Notes: generated from the letters alone by a model not told the origin. 63,777 nt of DNA from Brevibacillus formosus (GCF_003013405.1 NZ_PXZL01000005.1:1-63777), one strand, 5' to 3'. Positions 6,910 to 17,458 are shown, numbered from the stretch's first letter. Translations and numbers: made by a program.

Positions 6910-7656
6910 CTAGTAGACAACTTCCCACATGGTCAGACCCTTGGCTGGTGCTGTCTTACCTGCCTTTTCCCGATCACACGCGGCGAGGATTTCCTTCAGT
7001 TCAGCAGGGTTTCTTTTTCCTTGCCCTACTTCAACTAAAGTCCCCACAATAATTCGAACCATGTTGTACAAAAAACCGTTGCCTCGGCATGTCACCCATA
7101 CCTCGTCTCCGATTTTTTCCACGGTGAGCCCATACACAGTCCGAACCTTGTCCTCAACGAATGTTTTTGCCGAGCAAAAGGAAGTAAAATCATGTTCACC
7201 CACCAAATAATGAGCAGCCTGCTGCATTGCGTCCACATCTAACGGAAACCGGACATGGTCGGCGTAGCGATGCCGAAATACATCTGCCACTGGATTGTTG
7301 TCGATACAATATCGATATTCTTTTACTTGCACGTCAAAACGCGCATGAAAAGAGGCATCGACCTCTTCGACTGTCCGAATGACAATAGAATCAGGCAACT
7401 GATTGTTCAACACAAACCGCCATTTATCCATCGGAATGTTGCTCGACGTGTCAAAGTGAATCACTTGACCGCGCGCATGAACACCCGCGTCTGTCCGGCC
7501 TGATCCGAAGACTTGGATATCTTCTCCGGTAACCCGATTCAATGCAGCTTCAATTTCACCCTGGATCGTTACTTGATCTGGCTGTACCTGAAAACCGCTG
7601 AAGTCAGTTCCGTCATATGCCAATACACATCGCAGTCGCTTCACGTACGCCACCAT
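6910..7656 (-). CDS. truA: tRNA pseudouridine(38-40) synthase TruA
   Basis: Protein of 248 residues. It has the family signature GSGRTDAGVHARGQ with catalytic Asp56, and the C-terminal motif FLYNMVRIIVGTLVEVG. TruA modifies U38-U40 in the anticodon arm of several tRNAs. The start overlaps the 3' end of ecfT. The ATG at 7656 is used here; a GTG at 7644 (giving MKRLRCVLAYDG) has a GGTGG sequence close upstream and fits family N termini equally well. The order ecfA1-ecfA2-ecfT-truA is conserved in Bacilli. Confidence 0.95.
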   Translation of the reverse strand: MVAYVKRLRCVLAYDGTDFSGFQVQPDQVTIQGEIEAALNRVTGEDIQVFGSGRTDAGVHARGQVIHFDTSSNIPMDKWRFVLNNQLPDSIVIRTVEEVDASFHARFDVQVKEYRYCIDNNPVADVFRHRYADHVRFPLDVDAMQQAAHYLVGEHDFTSFCSAKTFVEDKVRTVYGLTVEKIGDEVWVTCRGNGFLYNMVRIIVGTLVEVGQGKRNPAELKEILAACDREKAGKTAPAKGLTMWEVVY

Positions 7657-8438
7657 CCAATCACGATTACCAAGATCACACTCACAACAGCTACGATTCC
7701 ATCACGCCAAGTGAACGTCAGCTTATTCAGCCGCGTTCTCCCCACTCCCCCGCGATAGCCACGTGCTTCCATTGCCAAAGCCAGCTCTTCAGCACGTCGA
7801 AACGCACTAACGAACAACGGGATAGCAATCGGAATCAGGTTCTTGGCTCTGCGTACGAGACTTCCACTGGTGAAATTGGCTCCTCTGGCGGTCTGCGCCT
7901 TGATGATTTTATCCGTTTCTTCCATCAGGGTCGGAATGAACCGGAGTGCAATTGACATCATCAGGGCTATATCATGAACCGGTATGCCGATCTTCCCTAG
8001 TGGTCCTAGTAAACGCTCCAAACCCTCCGTCAAATCGATAGGAGAGGTGGTCAGTGTTAGCAAGGAGCTAATGAGAATCAAAAGTCCCAATCGCAAAGAA
8101 ATGAAGATCGCCTGGCGAACTCCCTGTTCTTCTACTGTAAACCATCCCCACTGAAAGTAGACCGTTCCGCCTTTTGTGATAAAAATATGCAAGACGACGG
8201 TAAACAAAATCAGGATCCAGACAGGCTTTAAGCTTTTTAATATATAGGACAATGAAAGCCTAGAAAGAAGTGCAGCATACAAGGTAAAACCAATGAGTAT
8301 GGCGTACGTAACCGTATTGTTAGCCAGAAAAATCAAGGTAGCAAAAAGGATGATGAAGAGAAGCTTGCTTCGCGGATCTGCACGATGTAAAAAAGATTGC
8401 CCTGGTACGTATTGACCAATTGCGATATTCTGCAGCAT
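7641..8438 (-). CDS. ecfT: ECF transporter transmembrane subunit EcfT
   Basis: Protein of 265 residues with about five to six membrane segments. The coupling motifs typical of EcfT are present: ARG in AQTARGANF and a second ARG in AMEARGYRGG, which contact the two ATPases. EcfT joins EcfA1 and EcfA2 into a module shared by several vitamin-binding S components encoded elsewhere. It starts 2 nt after ecfA2 ends and overlaps the start of truA. Confidence 0.95.
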   Translation of the reverse strand: MLQNIAIGQYVPGQSFLHRADPRSKLLFIILFATLIFLANNTVTYAILIGFTLYAALLSRLSLSYILKSLKPVWILILFTVVLHIFITKGGTVYFQWGWFTVEEQGVRQAIFISLRLGLLILISSLLTLTTSPIDLTEGLERLLGPLGKIGIPVHDIALMMSIALRFIPTLMEETDKIIKAQTARGANFTSGSLVRRAKNLIPIAIPLFVSAFRRAEELALAMEARGYRGGVGRTRLNKLTFTWRDGIVAVVSVILVIVIGWWRT

Positions 8439-8440
8439 GC

Positions 8441-9313
8441 CTAGCCCTCCTTTGGTACGGACAGTCGTTCCAGCAGATGGGCAATCAGCTCTTCCTCCCG
8501 ATAAAGGGAGCTCGGCAGACTAGCCTTGTCCGGCAGCAGGTGATTCATTTGCGATACGAGAGCCACCGTTTCCGGTACATCCAAAGACAGCTCTCGGAGA
8601 CGATCCACTTGCATGAATACTTCCTCCGGCTTCCCCTGCATAGCTACTTGACCTTGTGCCATCACAAGCAAATAGTCTGCATAGCGGGCTGCCTCTTCCA
8701 TGCTGTGCGTGACCAATAGTGTCGTAAGGTTTTGTTCCCGATGAATCCGGTAGATCCCTTCCAGAATCGTGACTCGTCCCGCAGGATCAAGACCCGCAGT
8801 TGGTTCATCCAATACCAGAACCTTCGGCTGCATGGCAAGAACACCAGCCAAAGCAACACGTCGCATTTGCCCGCCACTCAAATGAAACGGCGAACGATCC
8901 TTGATCGTGGCATAATCCAGGCCGACAATTTCAAGGGACTCCTTAACGCGGGCTTCCACCATTTCCGTTGGCAAGTCAAAATTGAGCGGTCCAAAAGCAA
9001 CATCCTTCGCAACCGTTTCTTCAAACAACTGATGTTCAGGATACTGAAAGACAAGCCCAATATCGCGCCTCTGAGCATGGGGTAATCGTCGCTTTGGAGT
9101 AATGACCGCATCACCCAGGGTAATCTGCCCTGAACTAGGCATCAGCAACCCGTTCAAGTGCTGAATCAGCGTTGACTTACCTGAGCCCGTGTGGCCAATA
9201 ATTCCGACAAACGAACCAGATGGAATCGTCAGTGAAATATTGTGTAAGGCAACTCGTTCGAACGGTGTTCCTTTTGCGTAGATATGGCTTACTTGGTCAA
9301 AAGTAATTTGCAT
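8441..9313 (-). CDS. ecfA2: ECF transporter ATP-binding subunit EcfA2
   Basis: ABC ATPase of 290 residues. Motifs: Walker A GHTGSGKST, Q-loop VFQYPEHQLFE, signature LSGGQMRRVALAG, Walker B VLVLDEPTAGLD, switch LVTHSME. The DEPTAGLDPAG motif is intact. It is the partner ATPase of EcfA1 in the group II ECF module that powers vitamin uptake. Its start overlaps the end of ecfA1 by 25 nt, so the two are probably translationally coupled. Confidence 0.95.
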   Translation of the reverse strand: MQITFDQVSHIYAKGTPFERVALHNISLTIPSGSFVGIIGHTGSGKSTLIQHLNGLLMPSSGQITLGDAVITPKRRLPHAQRRDIGLVFQYPEHQLFEETVAKDVAFGPLNFDLPTEMVEARVKESLEIVGLDYATIKDRSPFHLSGGQMRRVALAGVLAMQPKVLVLDEPTAGLDPAGRVTILEGIYRIHREQNLTTLLVTHSMEEAARYADYLLVMAQGQVAMQGKPEEVFMQVDRLRELSLDVPETVALVSQMNHLLPDKASLPSSLYREEELIAHLLERLSVPKEG

Positions 9314-10140
9314 ACGTGCTCCACCAGCTCCTCTTGATGCAGGACAAACGGTAAATCAATCCCTTTGGAATGAAGTGCGTGACGCAGTCGAACGGCAAAT
9401 GGCACATCCAGTTCCACCTGTTTCAAACGATCCACTTCATTAAACACTTCACTTGGCTTACCTTCCATCAGGACTTCACCCGCATTCATGACGATGACCT
9501 TATCCGAATAGATGGCTTCTTCCGGAAAATGGGTAATGTTAATGATCGTGAGTCCCTCGTCACGGTTCAGTTGACGAGCCAGATTCAGCACTTCCATTCT
9601 GCCTTGTGGATCAAGCATCGCTGTCGCTTCATCCAAGATGATGACAGAAGGACGCATCGCCATAATCCCAGCGATCGCCACGCGTTGCTTTTGACCACCA
9701 GACAGACGATGTGGTTGTGCCTGTAAATAAGACTCCATCCCTACAGAAACGAGCGCCCCATCAATACGATCTCGCATCTCTTTGGGGTCCACACCCATGT
9801 TTTCTAGGCCAAAGGCGACATCATCTTCCACAGTTGCCCCAACAATCTGATTGTCCGGGTTCTGAAAGACCATGCCAACATGTCGTCGGATTTCCCAGAG
9901 CATCTCCCCATCTTTCGTATCCATTCCACTGATAAGCACTGTGCCGCCTTCTGGAAGCAACAGAGCATTCATCAGCTTTGCCATCGTTGATTTTCCGGAA
10001 CCGTTGTGACCCAGTACGGATACAAAGGAACCTTTTTGGATGGTAAGGTCAACACCTTGTAACACCGGAACCCGTTGGCCATCCTCACCCTCGTAGGTAT
10101 AAGAAACATCTCGCAATGCCAGCAGGTTATCTTCATTCAT
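9289..10140 (-). CDS. ecfA1: ECF transporter ATP-binding subunit EcfA1
   Basis: ABC ATPase of 283 residues with Walker A GHNGSGKST, Q-loop VFQNPDNQIVG, signature LSGGQKQRVAIAG and Walker B VIILDEATAMLDP. In the latter the usual DEPT is DEAT, which is common in EcfA1. It forms the heterodimeric ATPase with EcfA2. The nearest Shine-Dalgarno, GGAGG, is about 13 nt upstream, slightly far. It follows rplQ after a 168-nt gap with a terminator-like structure. Confidence 0.95.
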   Translation of the reverse strand: MNEDNLLALRDVSYTYEGEDGQRVPVLQGVDLTIQKGSFVSVLGHNGSGKSTMAKLMNALLLPEGGTVLISGMDTKDGEMLWEIRRHVGMVFQNPDNQIVGATVEDDVAFGLENMGVDPKEMRDRIDGALVSVGMESYLQAQPHRLSGGQKQRVAIAGIMAMRPSVIILDEATAMLDPQGRMEVLNLARQLNRDEGLTIINITHFPEEAIYSDKVIVMNAGEVLMEGKPSEVFNEVDRLKQVELDVPFAVRLRHALHSKGIDLPFVLHQEELVEHVCKLLLTK

Positions 10141-10200
10141 GAGGCATTCACAACCTCCCCAGCCTTCACAGGGAACTGACTAGCAGGATTTCGATGAGAA

Positions 10201-10257
10201 AGGAAAAAAGGGTTGAATCAGAGTCCAGCCTATGACCAGATCTGCCCCCACCCTTTT
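10201..10257 (-). terminator. Terminator-like structure between rplQ and ecfA1
   Basis: The minus strand has AAAAGGGT pairing with ACCCTTTT across a loop of about 38 nt that holds a small inner CAGA/TCTG stem; a T run (CCCTTTTTTCC) follows. The long loop makes it weaker than standard terminators, so it may only reduce readthrough from the alpha operon into the ecf genes. The rest of the gap 10141-10308 shows nothing else clear. Confidence 0.45.
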
Positions 10258-10308
10258 CGCGGTAATCTACCAGGCTTAAAACCTGAGTAAATGACCAGTT
10301 TACATGTA

Positions 10309-10668
10309 TTAAACGAATTCGATGTACGCCATTGGAGCAGCGTCGCCACGGCGAGGGCCGGCTTTCAGGATACGAGTGTATCCACCGTTGCGCTCTTTGA
10401 AGCGAGGAGCGATTTCATCGAACAGTTTTTGAACAGCATCGCGGCCTTCAGCATTCGCAACTTCTTTGCGAACGAAAGCAGCAACTTGACGGCGAGCATG
10501 CAGATCGCCACGTTTCGCGAGCGTAATCATTTTTTCAGCGATTGGGCGCAGTTCTTTCGCCTTCATCTCTGTAGTTTCGATGCGCTCGTTGATGATCAGG
10601 TCTGTTACCAAGTCGCGGAACAGCGCTTTACGAGCTGAGCTACGACGACCCAATTTACGTTGTGCCAT
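10309..10668 (-). CDS. rplQ: 50S ribosomal protein L17
   Basis: Complete 119-residue L17 starting [19 protein letters not shown] and ending in [14 protein letters not shown]. It is the bacterial short form. L17 sits near the peptide exit tunnel. It is the last gene of the alpha operon (rpsM-rpsK-rpoA-rplQ), 56 nt after rpoA. Confidence 0.98.
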
Positions 10669-10724
10669 GTGGTTTACCTCCCTCTTAATCGAGAGAACAA
10701 AAGTTTGCCTCTTGGGTTGCTACT

Positions 10725-11669
10725 CTAGTCGTCGCTGCGCAGGGACAGGCCCAGTTCAGCTAACTTTTCTTGAACTTCTTCAAGAGATTTGCGCCCCAGA
10801 TTGCGTACTTTCATCATGTCCTCTTCGGTCTTCTGCGTCAGCTCTTGCACGGTATTAATACCGGCACGCTTCAAGCAGTTGTAGGAACGAACGGAAAGAT
10901 CGAGCTCTTCGATAGTCATCTCCAAGACTTTCTCTTTCTTGTCCTCTTCCTTCTCTACCATGATTTCTGCATCCTTCGCCTCGTCAGTCAGACCGACGAA
11001 CAGGTTCAGGTGCTCTGTCATGATTTTTGCGCCGAGACTCACGGCTTCTTCCGGACTGATGCTACCGTTAGTCCAAACCTCAAGTGTTAACTTGTCATAG
11101 TTGGTCATTTGCCCTACACGGGTATTTTCCACTTGATAGTTAACGCGCTTGATCGGCGTGTAGATCGAATCAATCGGAATCACACCAATAGGCAGATCCT
11201 CAGATTTGTTTCCGTCAGATTGAACATAACCACGACCACGTCCAGCTGTCATGCGGATATGCAGACGACCGCCATTGGCCAACGTTGCAATATGAAGATC
11301 AGGGTTTAAGACCTCCACATCACTGTCAGCACGGATATCTCCCGCTTTGACAACGCCTTCGCCTTCTGCATCGATCTCGATTACTTTTTCTTCATCGGAA
11401 TGGATCTTCAGCGCCAAGCCTTTGATGTTCAGGATGATCTCGGTTACATCTTCAACGACGCCTTCAACCGTAGAGAATTCGTGAAGAACCCCATCGATTT
11501 GAACAGTACGAACTGCCGCGCCTGGCAAGGACGAAAGAAGAATTCGTCTCAGCGAGTTGCCAAGGGTAGTTCCGTATCCGCGCTCTAGAGGTTCTACAAC
11601 AAACTTTCCATACGAGTTGTCGTCGCTAACTTCCACAACCTCGATTTTTGGTTTTTCTATTTCTATCAT
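10725..11669 (-). CDS. rpoA: RNA polymerase alpha subunit
   Basis: Complete 314-residue alpha subunit. The N-terminal dimerisation domain (about 1-230) contains [20 protein letters not shown]. An acidic linker ([10 protein letters not shown]) leads to the C-terminal domain (about 245-314) with the helix-hairpin-helix [16 protein letters not shown] and [11 protein letters not shown], which contacts UP elements and activators. It is separated from rpsK by an unusually long, structured spacer. Confidence 0.98.
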
Positions 11670-11825
11670 TAAACAAACCCTCCTTCAAAACGTCGAAATC
11701 CTTGGGTGGGCCGCATACGTGCCCACTCAGGAATTTCCCCGGCGGTTTACCGTTTGCGTGCATGACAAGCTATAAATCAGAATTTACCATTCTAGTATGG
11801 ACATGTTCTGAACGATATAAACCAG
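11670..11825 (-). promoter_or_regulatory. Structured spacer/leader between rpsK and rpoA
   Basis: A 156-nt gap inside an otherwise tight operon. On the minus strand it can form AGAAT-GGTAA-ATTCT, CGGT-AA-ACCG and GTGGGC-9 nt-GCCCAC hairpins in succession. None has a terminator-like T run and I see no convincing promoter. It may control rpoA-rplQ expression separately from rpsM-rpsK; this is inference. Confidence 0.4.
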
Positions 11826-12227
11826 TTACACGCGGCGACGTTTTGGTGGACGGCAACCGTTGTGCGGAATTGGCGTCACGTCTTTAATCATGTTCACTTC
11901 AAGACCAGTTGCTTGCAGGGAACGGATCGCAGCTTCACGACCTGCACCTGGGCCTTTTACCGATACTTCAAGGGAACGCATGCCGTGTTCCATTGCAACG
12001 CGTGCAGCCGCTTCAGCAGCCATTTGCGCAGCAAATGGAGTGCTTTTACGGGAGCCTTTGAAGCCGAGGGAACCAGCACTGGACCAAGAGATCGCGTTAC
12101 CGTGTGGATCCGTGATTGTGACGATCGTGTTGTTGAAAGTAGAACGGATGTGTGCTACGCCGACTTCAACATTCTTACGGTCACGACGACGGGTACGAGT
12201 TGCTGTAGCTTGTTTTCTTTTCGCCAT
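11826..12227 (-). CDS. rpsK: 30S ribosomal protein S11
   Basis: Complete 133-residue S11. Conserved segments [40 protein letters not shown] and the C-terminal [17 protein letters not shown] end (here [14 protein letters not shown]) are present. S11 lines the 30S platform near the mRNA exit. It is 16 nt downstream of rpsM in the alpha operon. Confidence 0.98.
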   Translation of the reverse strand: MAKRKQATATRTRRRDRKNVEVGVAHIRSTFNNTIVTITDPHGNAISWSSAGSLGFKGSRKSTPFAAQMAAEAAARVAMEHGMRSLEVSVKGPGAGREAAIRSLQATGLEVNMIKDVTPIPHNGCRPPKRRRV

Positions 12228-12243
12228 GTCAGATTACCCTCCT

Positions 12244-12612
12244 TTACTTCTTCTTGTTTGCTACTGTACGGCGTGGACCTTTACGCGTACGAGCATTTGT
12301 TTTAGAACGTTGACCGCGAACTGGAAGTCCACGACGATGACGGATGCCACGGAAGCAACCGATTTCCATCAGACGCTTGATGTTGAGGGAGATCTCACGA
12401 CGGAGGTCACCTTCCACCTTCACAGTTTTGTCGATGTACTCACGAAGTTTGTTCACTTCATCTTCTGTCAGATCGCGAACACGAGTGTTCATGTCTACGC
12501 CAGTAGCGGACAGAATTTTTTGAGACGTGGGGCGGCCAATACCAAAAATGTAGGTAAGAGCAACTTCAACGCGTTTTTCGCGCGGCAAGTCTACGCCTGC
12601 AATACGTGCCAT
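12244..12612 (-). CDS. rpsM: 30S ribosomal protein S13
   Basis: Complete 122-residue S13 starting [20 protein letters not shown], with a basic C-terminal tail ([11 protein letters not shown]) that reaches the P-site tRNA. The helix-hairpin-helix segment [14 protein letters not shown] is intact. It forms part of the 30S head and the B1b bridge. It follows rpmJ. Confidence 0.98.
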
Positions 12613-12633
12613 GTGTCAAAAGCACCTCCTTGT

Positions 12634-12765
<132 letters not shown>

Positions 12766-12781
12766 CTAGGGGTTTTGCTTA

Positions 12782-13000
12782 CTATTTATAGCGGTACGTA
12801 ATACGTCCGCGGGTTAAGTCGTACGGCGACAGTTCAACAGTTACTTTATCCCCCGGCAGGATACGGATAAAGTGCATGCGGATTTTTCCAGAGACGTGAG
12901 CGAGGACTTTATGTCCATTCTCTAATTCTACTCGAAACATAGCATTTGGCAAAGGTTCGATTACCGTACCTTCCACCTCAATTACATCATCTTTTGCCAT
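12782..13000 (-). CDS. infA: Translation initiation factor IF-1
   Basis: Complete 72-residue IF-1 ([20 protein letters not shown] to [10 protein letters not shown]), a single S1/OB-fold domain. It binds the 30S A site during initiation. AAAGGAGAG lies before the ATG. In B. subtilis a KOW-domain gene (ybzG) sits between map and infA; here only a remnant is seen. Confidence 0.98.
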   Translation of the reverse strand: MAKDDVIEVEGTVIEPLPNAMFRVELENGHKVLAHVSGKIRMHFIRILPGDKVTVELSPYDLTRGRITYRYK

Positions 13001-13054
13001 GGTAAACTCTCCTTTCTTCTGCTCTTCAGTCGGACCATGAGTTTTGCGAAATGA

Positions 13055-13141
13055 TCACACAACGAACTTATCGTCGACACGTTGGACGACAATCCCGAAC
13101 CGTTCGGAACTACCGTTTTTATGTCCGTGTAAAAATCTCAT
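13055..13141 (-). pseudogene. Probable remnant of the KOW-domain gene between map and infA
   Basis: A 28-codon frame starts with an ATG inside the 3' end of map and encodes a peptide ending GIVVQRVDDKFVV before a TGA. This resembles the beta-strand pair of the small KOW RNA-binding proteins (YbzG type) that Bacilli encode at exactly this place. A one-base change in frame would continue with a basic stretch up to infA (ending near LKSRRKES). GGAAG lies upstream. I infer a truncated or frameshifted remnant; a genuine micro-ORF is the alternative. Confidence 0.4.
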
Positions 13142-13865
13142 AGCCATCTTCCGTAATCGCGATGGTGTGTTCAAAATGAGCACAAGTTTTCCGATCCACT
13201 GTTACTACCGTCCAATTGTCCTCCAATGTGCGGACATAACGTTCGCCGGCATTTACCATTGGCTCTATTGCCAACACCATGCCTGGTTTTAACCGCGGTC
13301 CTCGATCAGGAGGGCCGTAGTTAGGAACCTGCGGATCTTCGTGCAAGTTTTGCCCGATCCCATGCCCCACATACTCGCGAACGAGTGTGAAGCCGGCAGC
13401 TTCTGCATGAACCTGAATCGCATGAGAGATGTCGGATAAGCGTCCACCCGGAACAGCTTTTTCAAGCCCCTTGTACAACGACTCTTCCGTTACTCTGAGC
13501 AGCTTCTGGTTTTCTGTTGAAATCTTACCGACCGGATACGTCCAAGCAGAGTCGCCATGGTAACCCTGAAACTGGGCACCAATGTCGATACTAATAATGT
13601 CTCCTTCTTGTAACGCCCGTTTACCTGGGATCCCGTGTACGAGTTCTTCATTGACTGAAGCACAGATACTTCCTGGAAAGCCACCATAGCCTTTAAACGA
13701 TGGAATTGCTCCCATGCTTCGAATAAAGGTCTCGGCAATTTCGTCTAGCTGCTTCGTCGTGACACCAGGCTTGATCGCCTTGGCCAGTTCTTGATGGGTG
13801 AGTGCGACGATACGACCAGCTTCGCGCATAACCTCAAGTTCTGCTTTCGACTTTAGGATAATCAT
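13119..13865 (-). CDS. map: Methionine aminopeptidase, type I
   Basis: Protein of 248 residues counted from the ATG at 13865. The substrate and metal residues are all present: His77 (VHGIP), Asp94 (SIDIGA), Asp105 (GDSAW), His168 (GHGIG), Glu201 (AIEPM), Glu232 (FEHTI). It removes the initiator Met from nascent proteins. A TTG two codons upstream is also in frame, but 248 aa equals the B. subtilis length. It lies a few bases after adk, so the two are co-translated. Confidence 0.97.
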   Translation of the reverse strand: MIILKSKAELEVMREAGRIVALTHQELAKAIKPGVTTKQLDEIAETFIRSMGAIPSFKGYGGFPGSICASVNEELVHGIPGKRALQEGDIISIDIGAQFQGYHGDSAWTYPVGKISTENQKLLRVTEESLYKGLEKAVPGGRLSDISHAIQVHAEAAGFTLVREYVGHGIGQNLHEDPQVPNYGPPDRGPRLKPGMVLAIEPMVNAGERYVRTLEDNWTVVTVDRKTCAHFEHTIAITEDGYEIFTRT

Positions 13866-13871
13866 TCGCAA

Positions 13872-14573
<702 letters not shown>

Positions 14574-14576
14574 TCA

Positions 14577-15872
14577 TTACTTGATAAACCCTTGGTAGTG
14601 GCGTTTGATCATCTGACTTTCAATCTGCTTCATTGTATCCAAGCATACCCCAACCACGATCAACAGCGATGTACCACCGATGTAAATGGATTGCGGCAAG
14701 TTTGCAATACTACCGAAGAAGAATGGCAAAATCGCAATTAGCATCAAGAACAAAGCGCCCGCCAATGTTAACCGGTTTAATGTACGAGTAATGAATACCT
14801 CAGTGTTTTTACCAGGTCGGATACCAGGAATGTAACCGCCATTTTTTCTCATGTTTTCTGCCATTTGTACAGGGTTGATCTGTACGAATGTGTAGAAGTA
14901 GGTGAATCCGAGAATCAAGATAGCGTAAAGCGTCATTCCTAATGGTTTGTTGACTTGGAAGTTCTCATAAATCCAGTTAGCAAATCCTTGTCCGGATGCA
15001 TCCACCCAGAACTGAGCAATCGTTGACGGGAACATTACCAGCGATACCGCAAAGATAACAGGAATAACACCAGCAGAGTTGATTTTCAGCGGAATGTGGG
15101 TAGATTGACCACCGTACATTTTGCGTCCAACCACTCGCTTCGCATATTGCACTGGAATCTTACGAAGACCTTGCTGCATAAAGATAACCCCGACAATAAT
15201 GGCGAGGACCACCAATAGGATAAGCAGAACTTTGACGATGCTGAAAAAGATGTTTACAGATGGATCACCAAACATTGTGGTGTAGATCGTCGTAGCTGCA
15301 TTAGGCAGTCCAGCAACGATCCCGGCAACAATCAGAATCGAAATCCCGTTACCGATACCCTTCTCCGTAATCTGTTCCCCCATCCACATCATGAATGCGG
15401 TCCCAGCTGTCAATGTCAACGCAATGAGTGCATAGCTGCCAACCGAAGTGTCGTTTAGCAAACCAGGCGCCATATTGTTGAATCCAATCGTCATCCCTAC
15501 AGACTGAATCAAACCAAGGATAATTGTAGCGTAACGGGTAACAGTGGCAATCTTGCGACGGCCAACTTCCCCTTCACGAGCCCATTGCGTTAGCTTAGGC
15601 ACAACATCCATGGACATCAGCTGCATGATAATCGATGCCGTAATGTACGGCATGATACCCATGGCAAAAATCGAGAAGTTTTGCAGTGCTCCACCCGAGA
15701 AGGTGTTCAACAAGCCCAGTAGTTGGTTTGTATTCTGCTGAAACAACTCGACATTTACGTTAGGAACTGGCACAAAGCTTCCGATCCGGAAAACGACCAG
15801 CATCATGAGCGTAAAAAGGATCTTGCGACGAAGGTCGCTAATTTTAAAAATGTTAGTTAAGGACGCTAACAT
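14577..15872 (-). CDS. secY: Preprotein translocase subunit SecY
   Basis: Complete 431-residue SecY with ten membrane segments. Conserved motifs include GIMPYITASIIMQLM (TM2 region), GIGNGISILI and the cytoplasmic loop IPVQYAKRVVGRKMYGG. It forms the Sec channel with SecE (encoded at 43308) and SecG. Its ATG overlaps the rplO stop by one base (TAATG), pointing to translational coupling. Confidence 0.98.
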   Translation of the reverse strand: MLASLTNIFKISDLRRKILFTLMMLVVFRIGSFVPVPNVNVELFQQNTNQLLGLLNTFSGGALQNFSIFAMGIMPYITASIIMQLMSMDVVPKLTQWAREGEVGRRKIATVTRYATIILGLIQSVGMTIGFNNMAPGLLNDTSVGSYALIALTLTAGTAFMMWMGEQITEKGIGNGISILIVAGIVAGLPNAATTIYTTMFGDPSVNIFFSIVKVLLILLVVLAIIVGVIFMQQGLRKIPVQYAKRVVGRKMYGGQSTHIPLKINSAGVIPVIFAVSLVMFPSTIAQFWVDASGQGFANWIYENFQVNKPLGMTLYAILILGFTYFYTFVQINPVQMAENMRKNGGYIPGIRPGKNTEVFITRTLNRLTLAGALFLMLIAILPFFFGSIANLPQSIYIGGTSLLIVVGVCLDTMKQIESQMIKRHYQGFIK

Positions 15873-16312
15873 TAGATCACCTCGGTTGTTCCACCGACTT
15901 GTGCGATCTTCTCAGCAGCAGCTCCGGAGAACTTGTGAGCTTTAACAGTCAGCTTCACAGTCAGTTCACCGTTAGCAAGAACCTTAACACCGTCGCGCAG
16001 CGCGCTGATAACACCAGTTTCTTTCAACAGCTCAGGTGTTACTACAGTGCCCTCTTCAAAACGGTTCAGCGCGTCCAAGCTAACAATCGCAAATTCTTTG
16101 CGGCTGATGTTAGTGAAACCACGCTTAGGCAGACGACGGTACAATGGGTTTTGACCACCCTCGAATCCTGGGCGAACACCTCCGCCGGAACGAGCGTTTT
16201 GACCTTTGTGACCTTTACCAGCAGTTTTGCCAGTACCGCTACCGATACCGCGACCGATGCGCTTACGAGTGTGACGGGATCCTTCTGCAGGTTGCAGTTC
16301 ATGCAATTTCAT
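15872..16312 (-). CDS. rplO: 50S ribosomal protein L15
   Basis: 146 residues from the ATG at 16312 ([20 protein letters not shown]). A GTG three codons upstream lies inside the Shine-Dalgarno region (AGGAGGTG), so the ATG is preferred. The long Gly/Arg-rich N-terminal extension ([19 protein letters not shown]) penetrates the 50S core. It is coupled to secY through TAATG. Confidence 0.97.
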
Positions 16313-16345
16313 ACGTTGCACCTCCTAACTAATTGAGATGTTCAA

Positions 16346-16531
16346 TTAAGCTTCTACTTCTTTCACTTCTACCAAGTGCTTCACTTTGAAAACCATTCCA
16401 CGAATTGCAGGATTATCTTCCTTCACTACAGTGGAGTTGATTTTGCGAAGACCCAGAGCTTTAACAGTGTCTTGCTGATCTACTGTACGACCGATCAGGC
16501 TGCGTTTGAGGGTGATTTGCAATTTTGCCAT
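16346..16531 (-). CDS. rpmD: 50S ribosomal protein L30
   Basis: A 61-residue L30 ([14 protein letters not shown] to [11 protein letters not shown]), the usual bacterial short length. The ATG at 16531 has a GGAGGG site upstream; the open frame extends further but runs inside rpsE. It binds 23S rRNA and lies between rpsE and rplO in the spc operon. Confidence 0.97.
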
Positions 16532-16547
16532 GTTCATTCCCTCCTTA

Positions 16548-17045
16548 TTAACCCAACAACTCGTCAACAGTCTTACCGCGCAATTTCGCGACATCTTCCG
16601 CTGTTTTAAGACGGCCGAGACCTTCCAGCGTAGCGTTGACCATGTTGATAGGATTGTTGGAACCAAGAGACTTACTCAAAATGTCACCTACACCTGCCAG
16701 TTCGAGAACGGCACGAACAGGTCCACCAGCGATAACTCCAGTACCTGGAGCAGCAGGTTTGATCAGAACTTTACCAGCACCGAATTGGCACATTACTTCG
16801 TGCGGAACTGTTGTTCCTCTCATCGGTACACGGATCAATTTTTTCTTAGCGTCGTCAATCGCTTTGCGAATGGCGTCTGGAACTTCTTGAGCTTTACCCA
16901 TACCAGCACCTACGTGGCCGTTACGGTCTCCCACAACAACCAAGGCGCTGAAGCTCATACGACGTCCACCTTTAACCGTTTTTGCTACACGGTTAACTGC
17001 GACTACTTTTTCTTCGAGCTCTAATTTGCTAGGGTCGATACGCAT
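16548..17045 (-). CDS. rpsE: 30S ribosomal protein S5
   Basis: Complete 165-residue S5. The N-terminal dsRNA-binding domain includes [18 protein letters not shown] and [18 protein letters not shown]5 is part of the mRNA entry helicase site and of decoding fidelity. It lies between rplR and rpmD with GAGGG before the ATG. Confidence 0.98.
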
Positions 17046-17063
17046 TCCTTACCCTCCTTGTTG

Positions 17064-17426
17064 TTAGAATTGCAGACCAGCTTCACGAGCTGCTTCTGCC
17101 AGTGCTTTAATACGTCCATGATAAATGTAACCACCGCGGTCAAAAATCACTTCTGTCGCACCTTTTTCTTGTGCACGCTTAGCGATCAGTGTGCCAACAG
17201 CTGTAGCAGCTTCCACGTTAGCGCCATTTTTCAGGCCCAGCTCTTTATCCAAAGAAGATGCAGATACCAGTGTTACGCCAGTTGCATCATCGATCAATTG
17301 AGCGTAGATATGCTTAGAAGAACGGAAAACGTTCAGACGCGGGCGAATGGTAGAACCAATCACGCGTTTGCGGATTCGCAGGTGGCGTTTTTTCCGAGCT
17401 TTGTTTTTATCAGCTTTCGTAAACAT
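17064..17426 (-). CDS. rplR: 50S ribosomal protein L18
   Basis: Complete 120-residue L18. It begins [20 protein letters not shown], with [20 protein letters not shown] and the C-terminal [20 protein letters not shown] motif. L18 binds 5S rRNA in the central protuberance. It follows rplF in the spc operon. Confidence 0.98.
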   Translation of the reverse strand: MFTKADKNKARKKRHLRIRKRVIGSTIRPRLNVFRSSKHIYAQLIDDATGVTLVSASSLDKELGLKNGANVEAATAVGTLIAKRAQEKGATEVIFDRGGYIYHGRIKALAEAAREAGLQF

Positions 17427-17458
17427 TAAGCGGCCTCCTTTCTCATGAAGCTAGAAGC

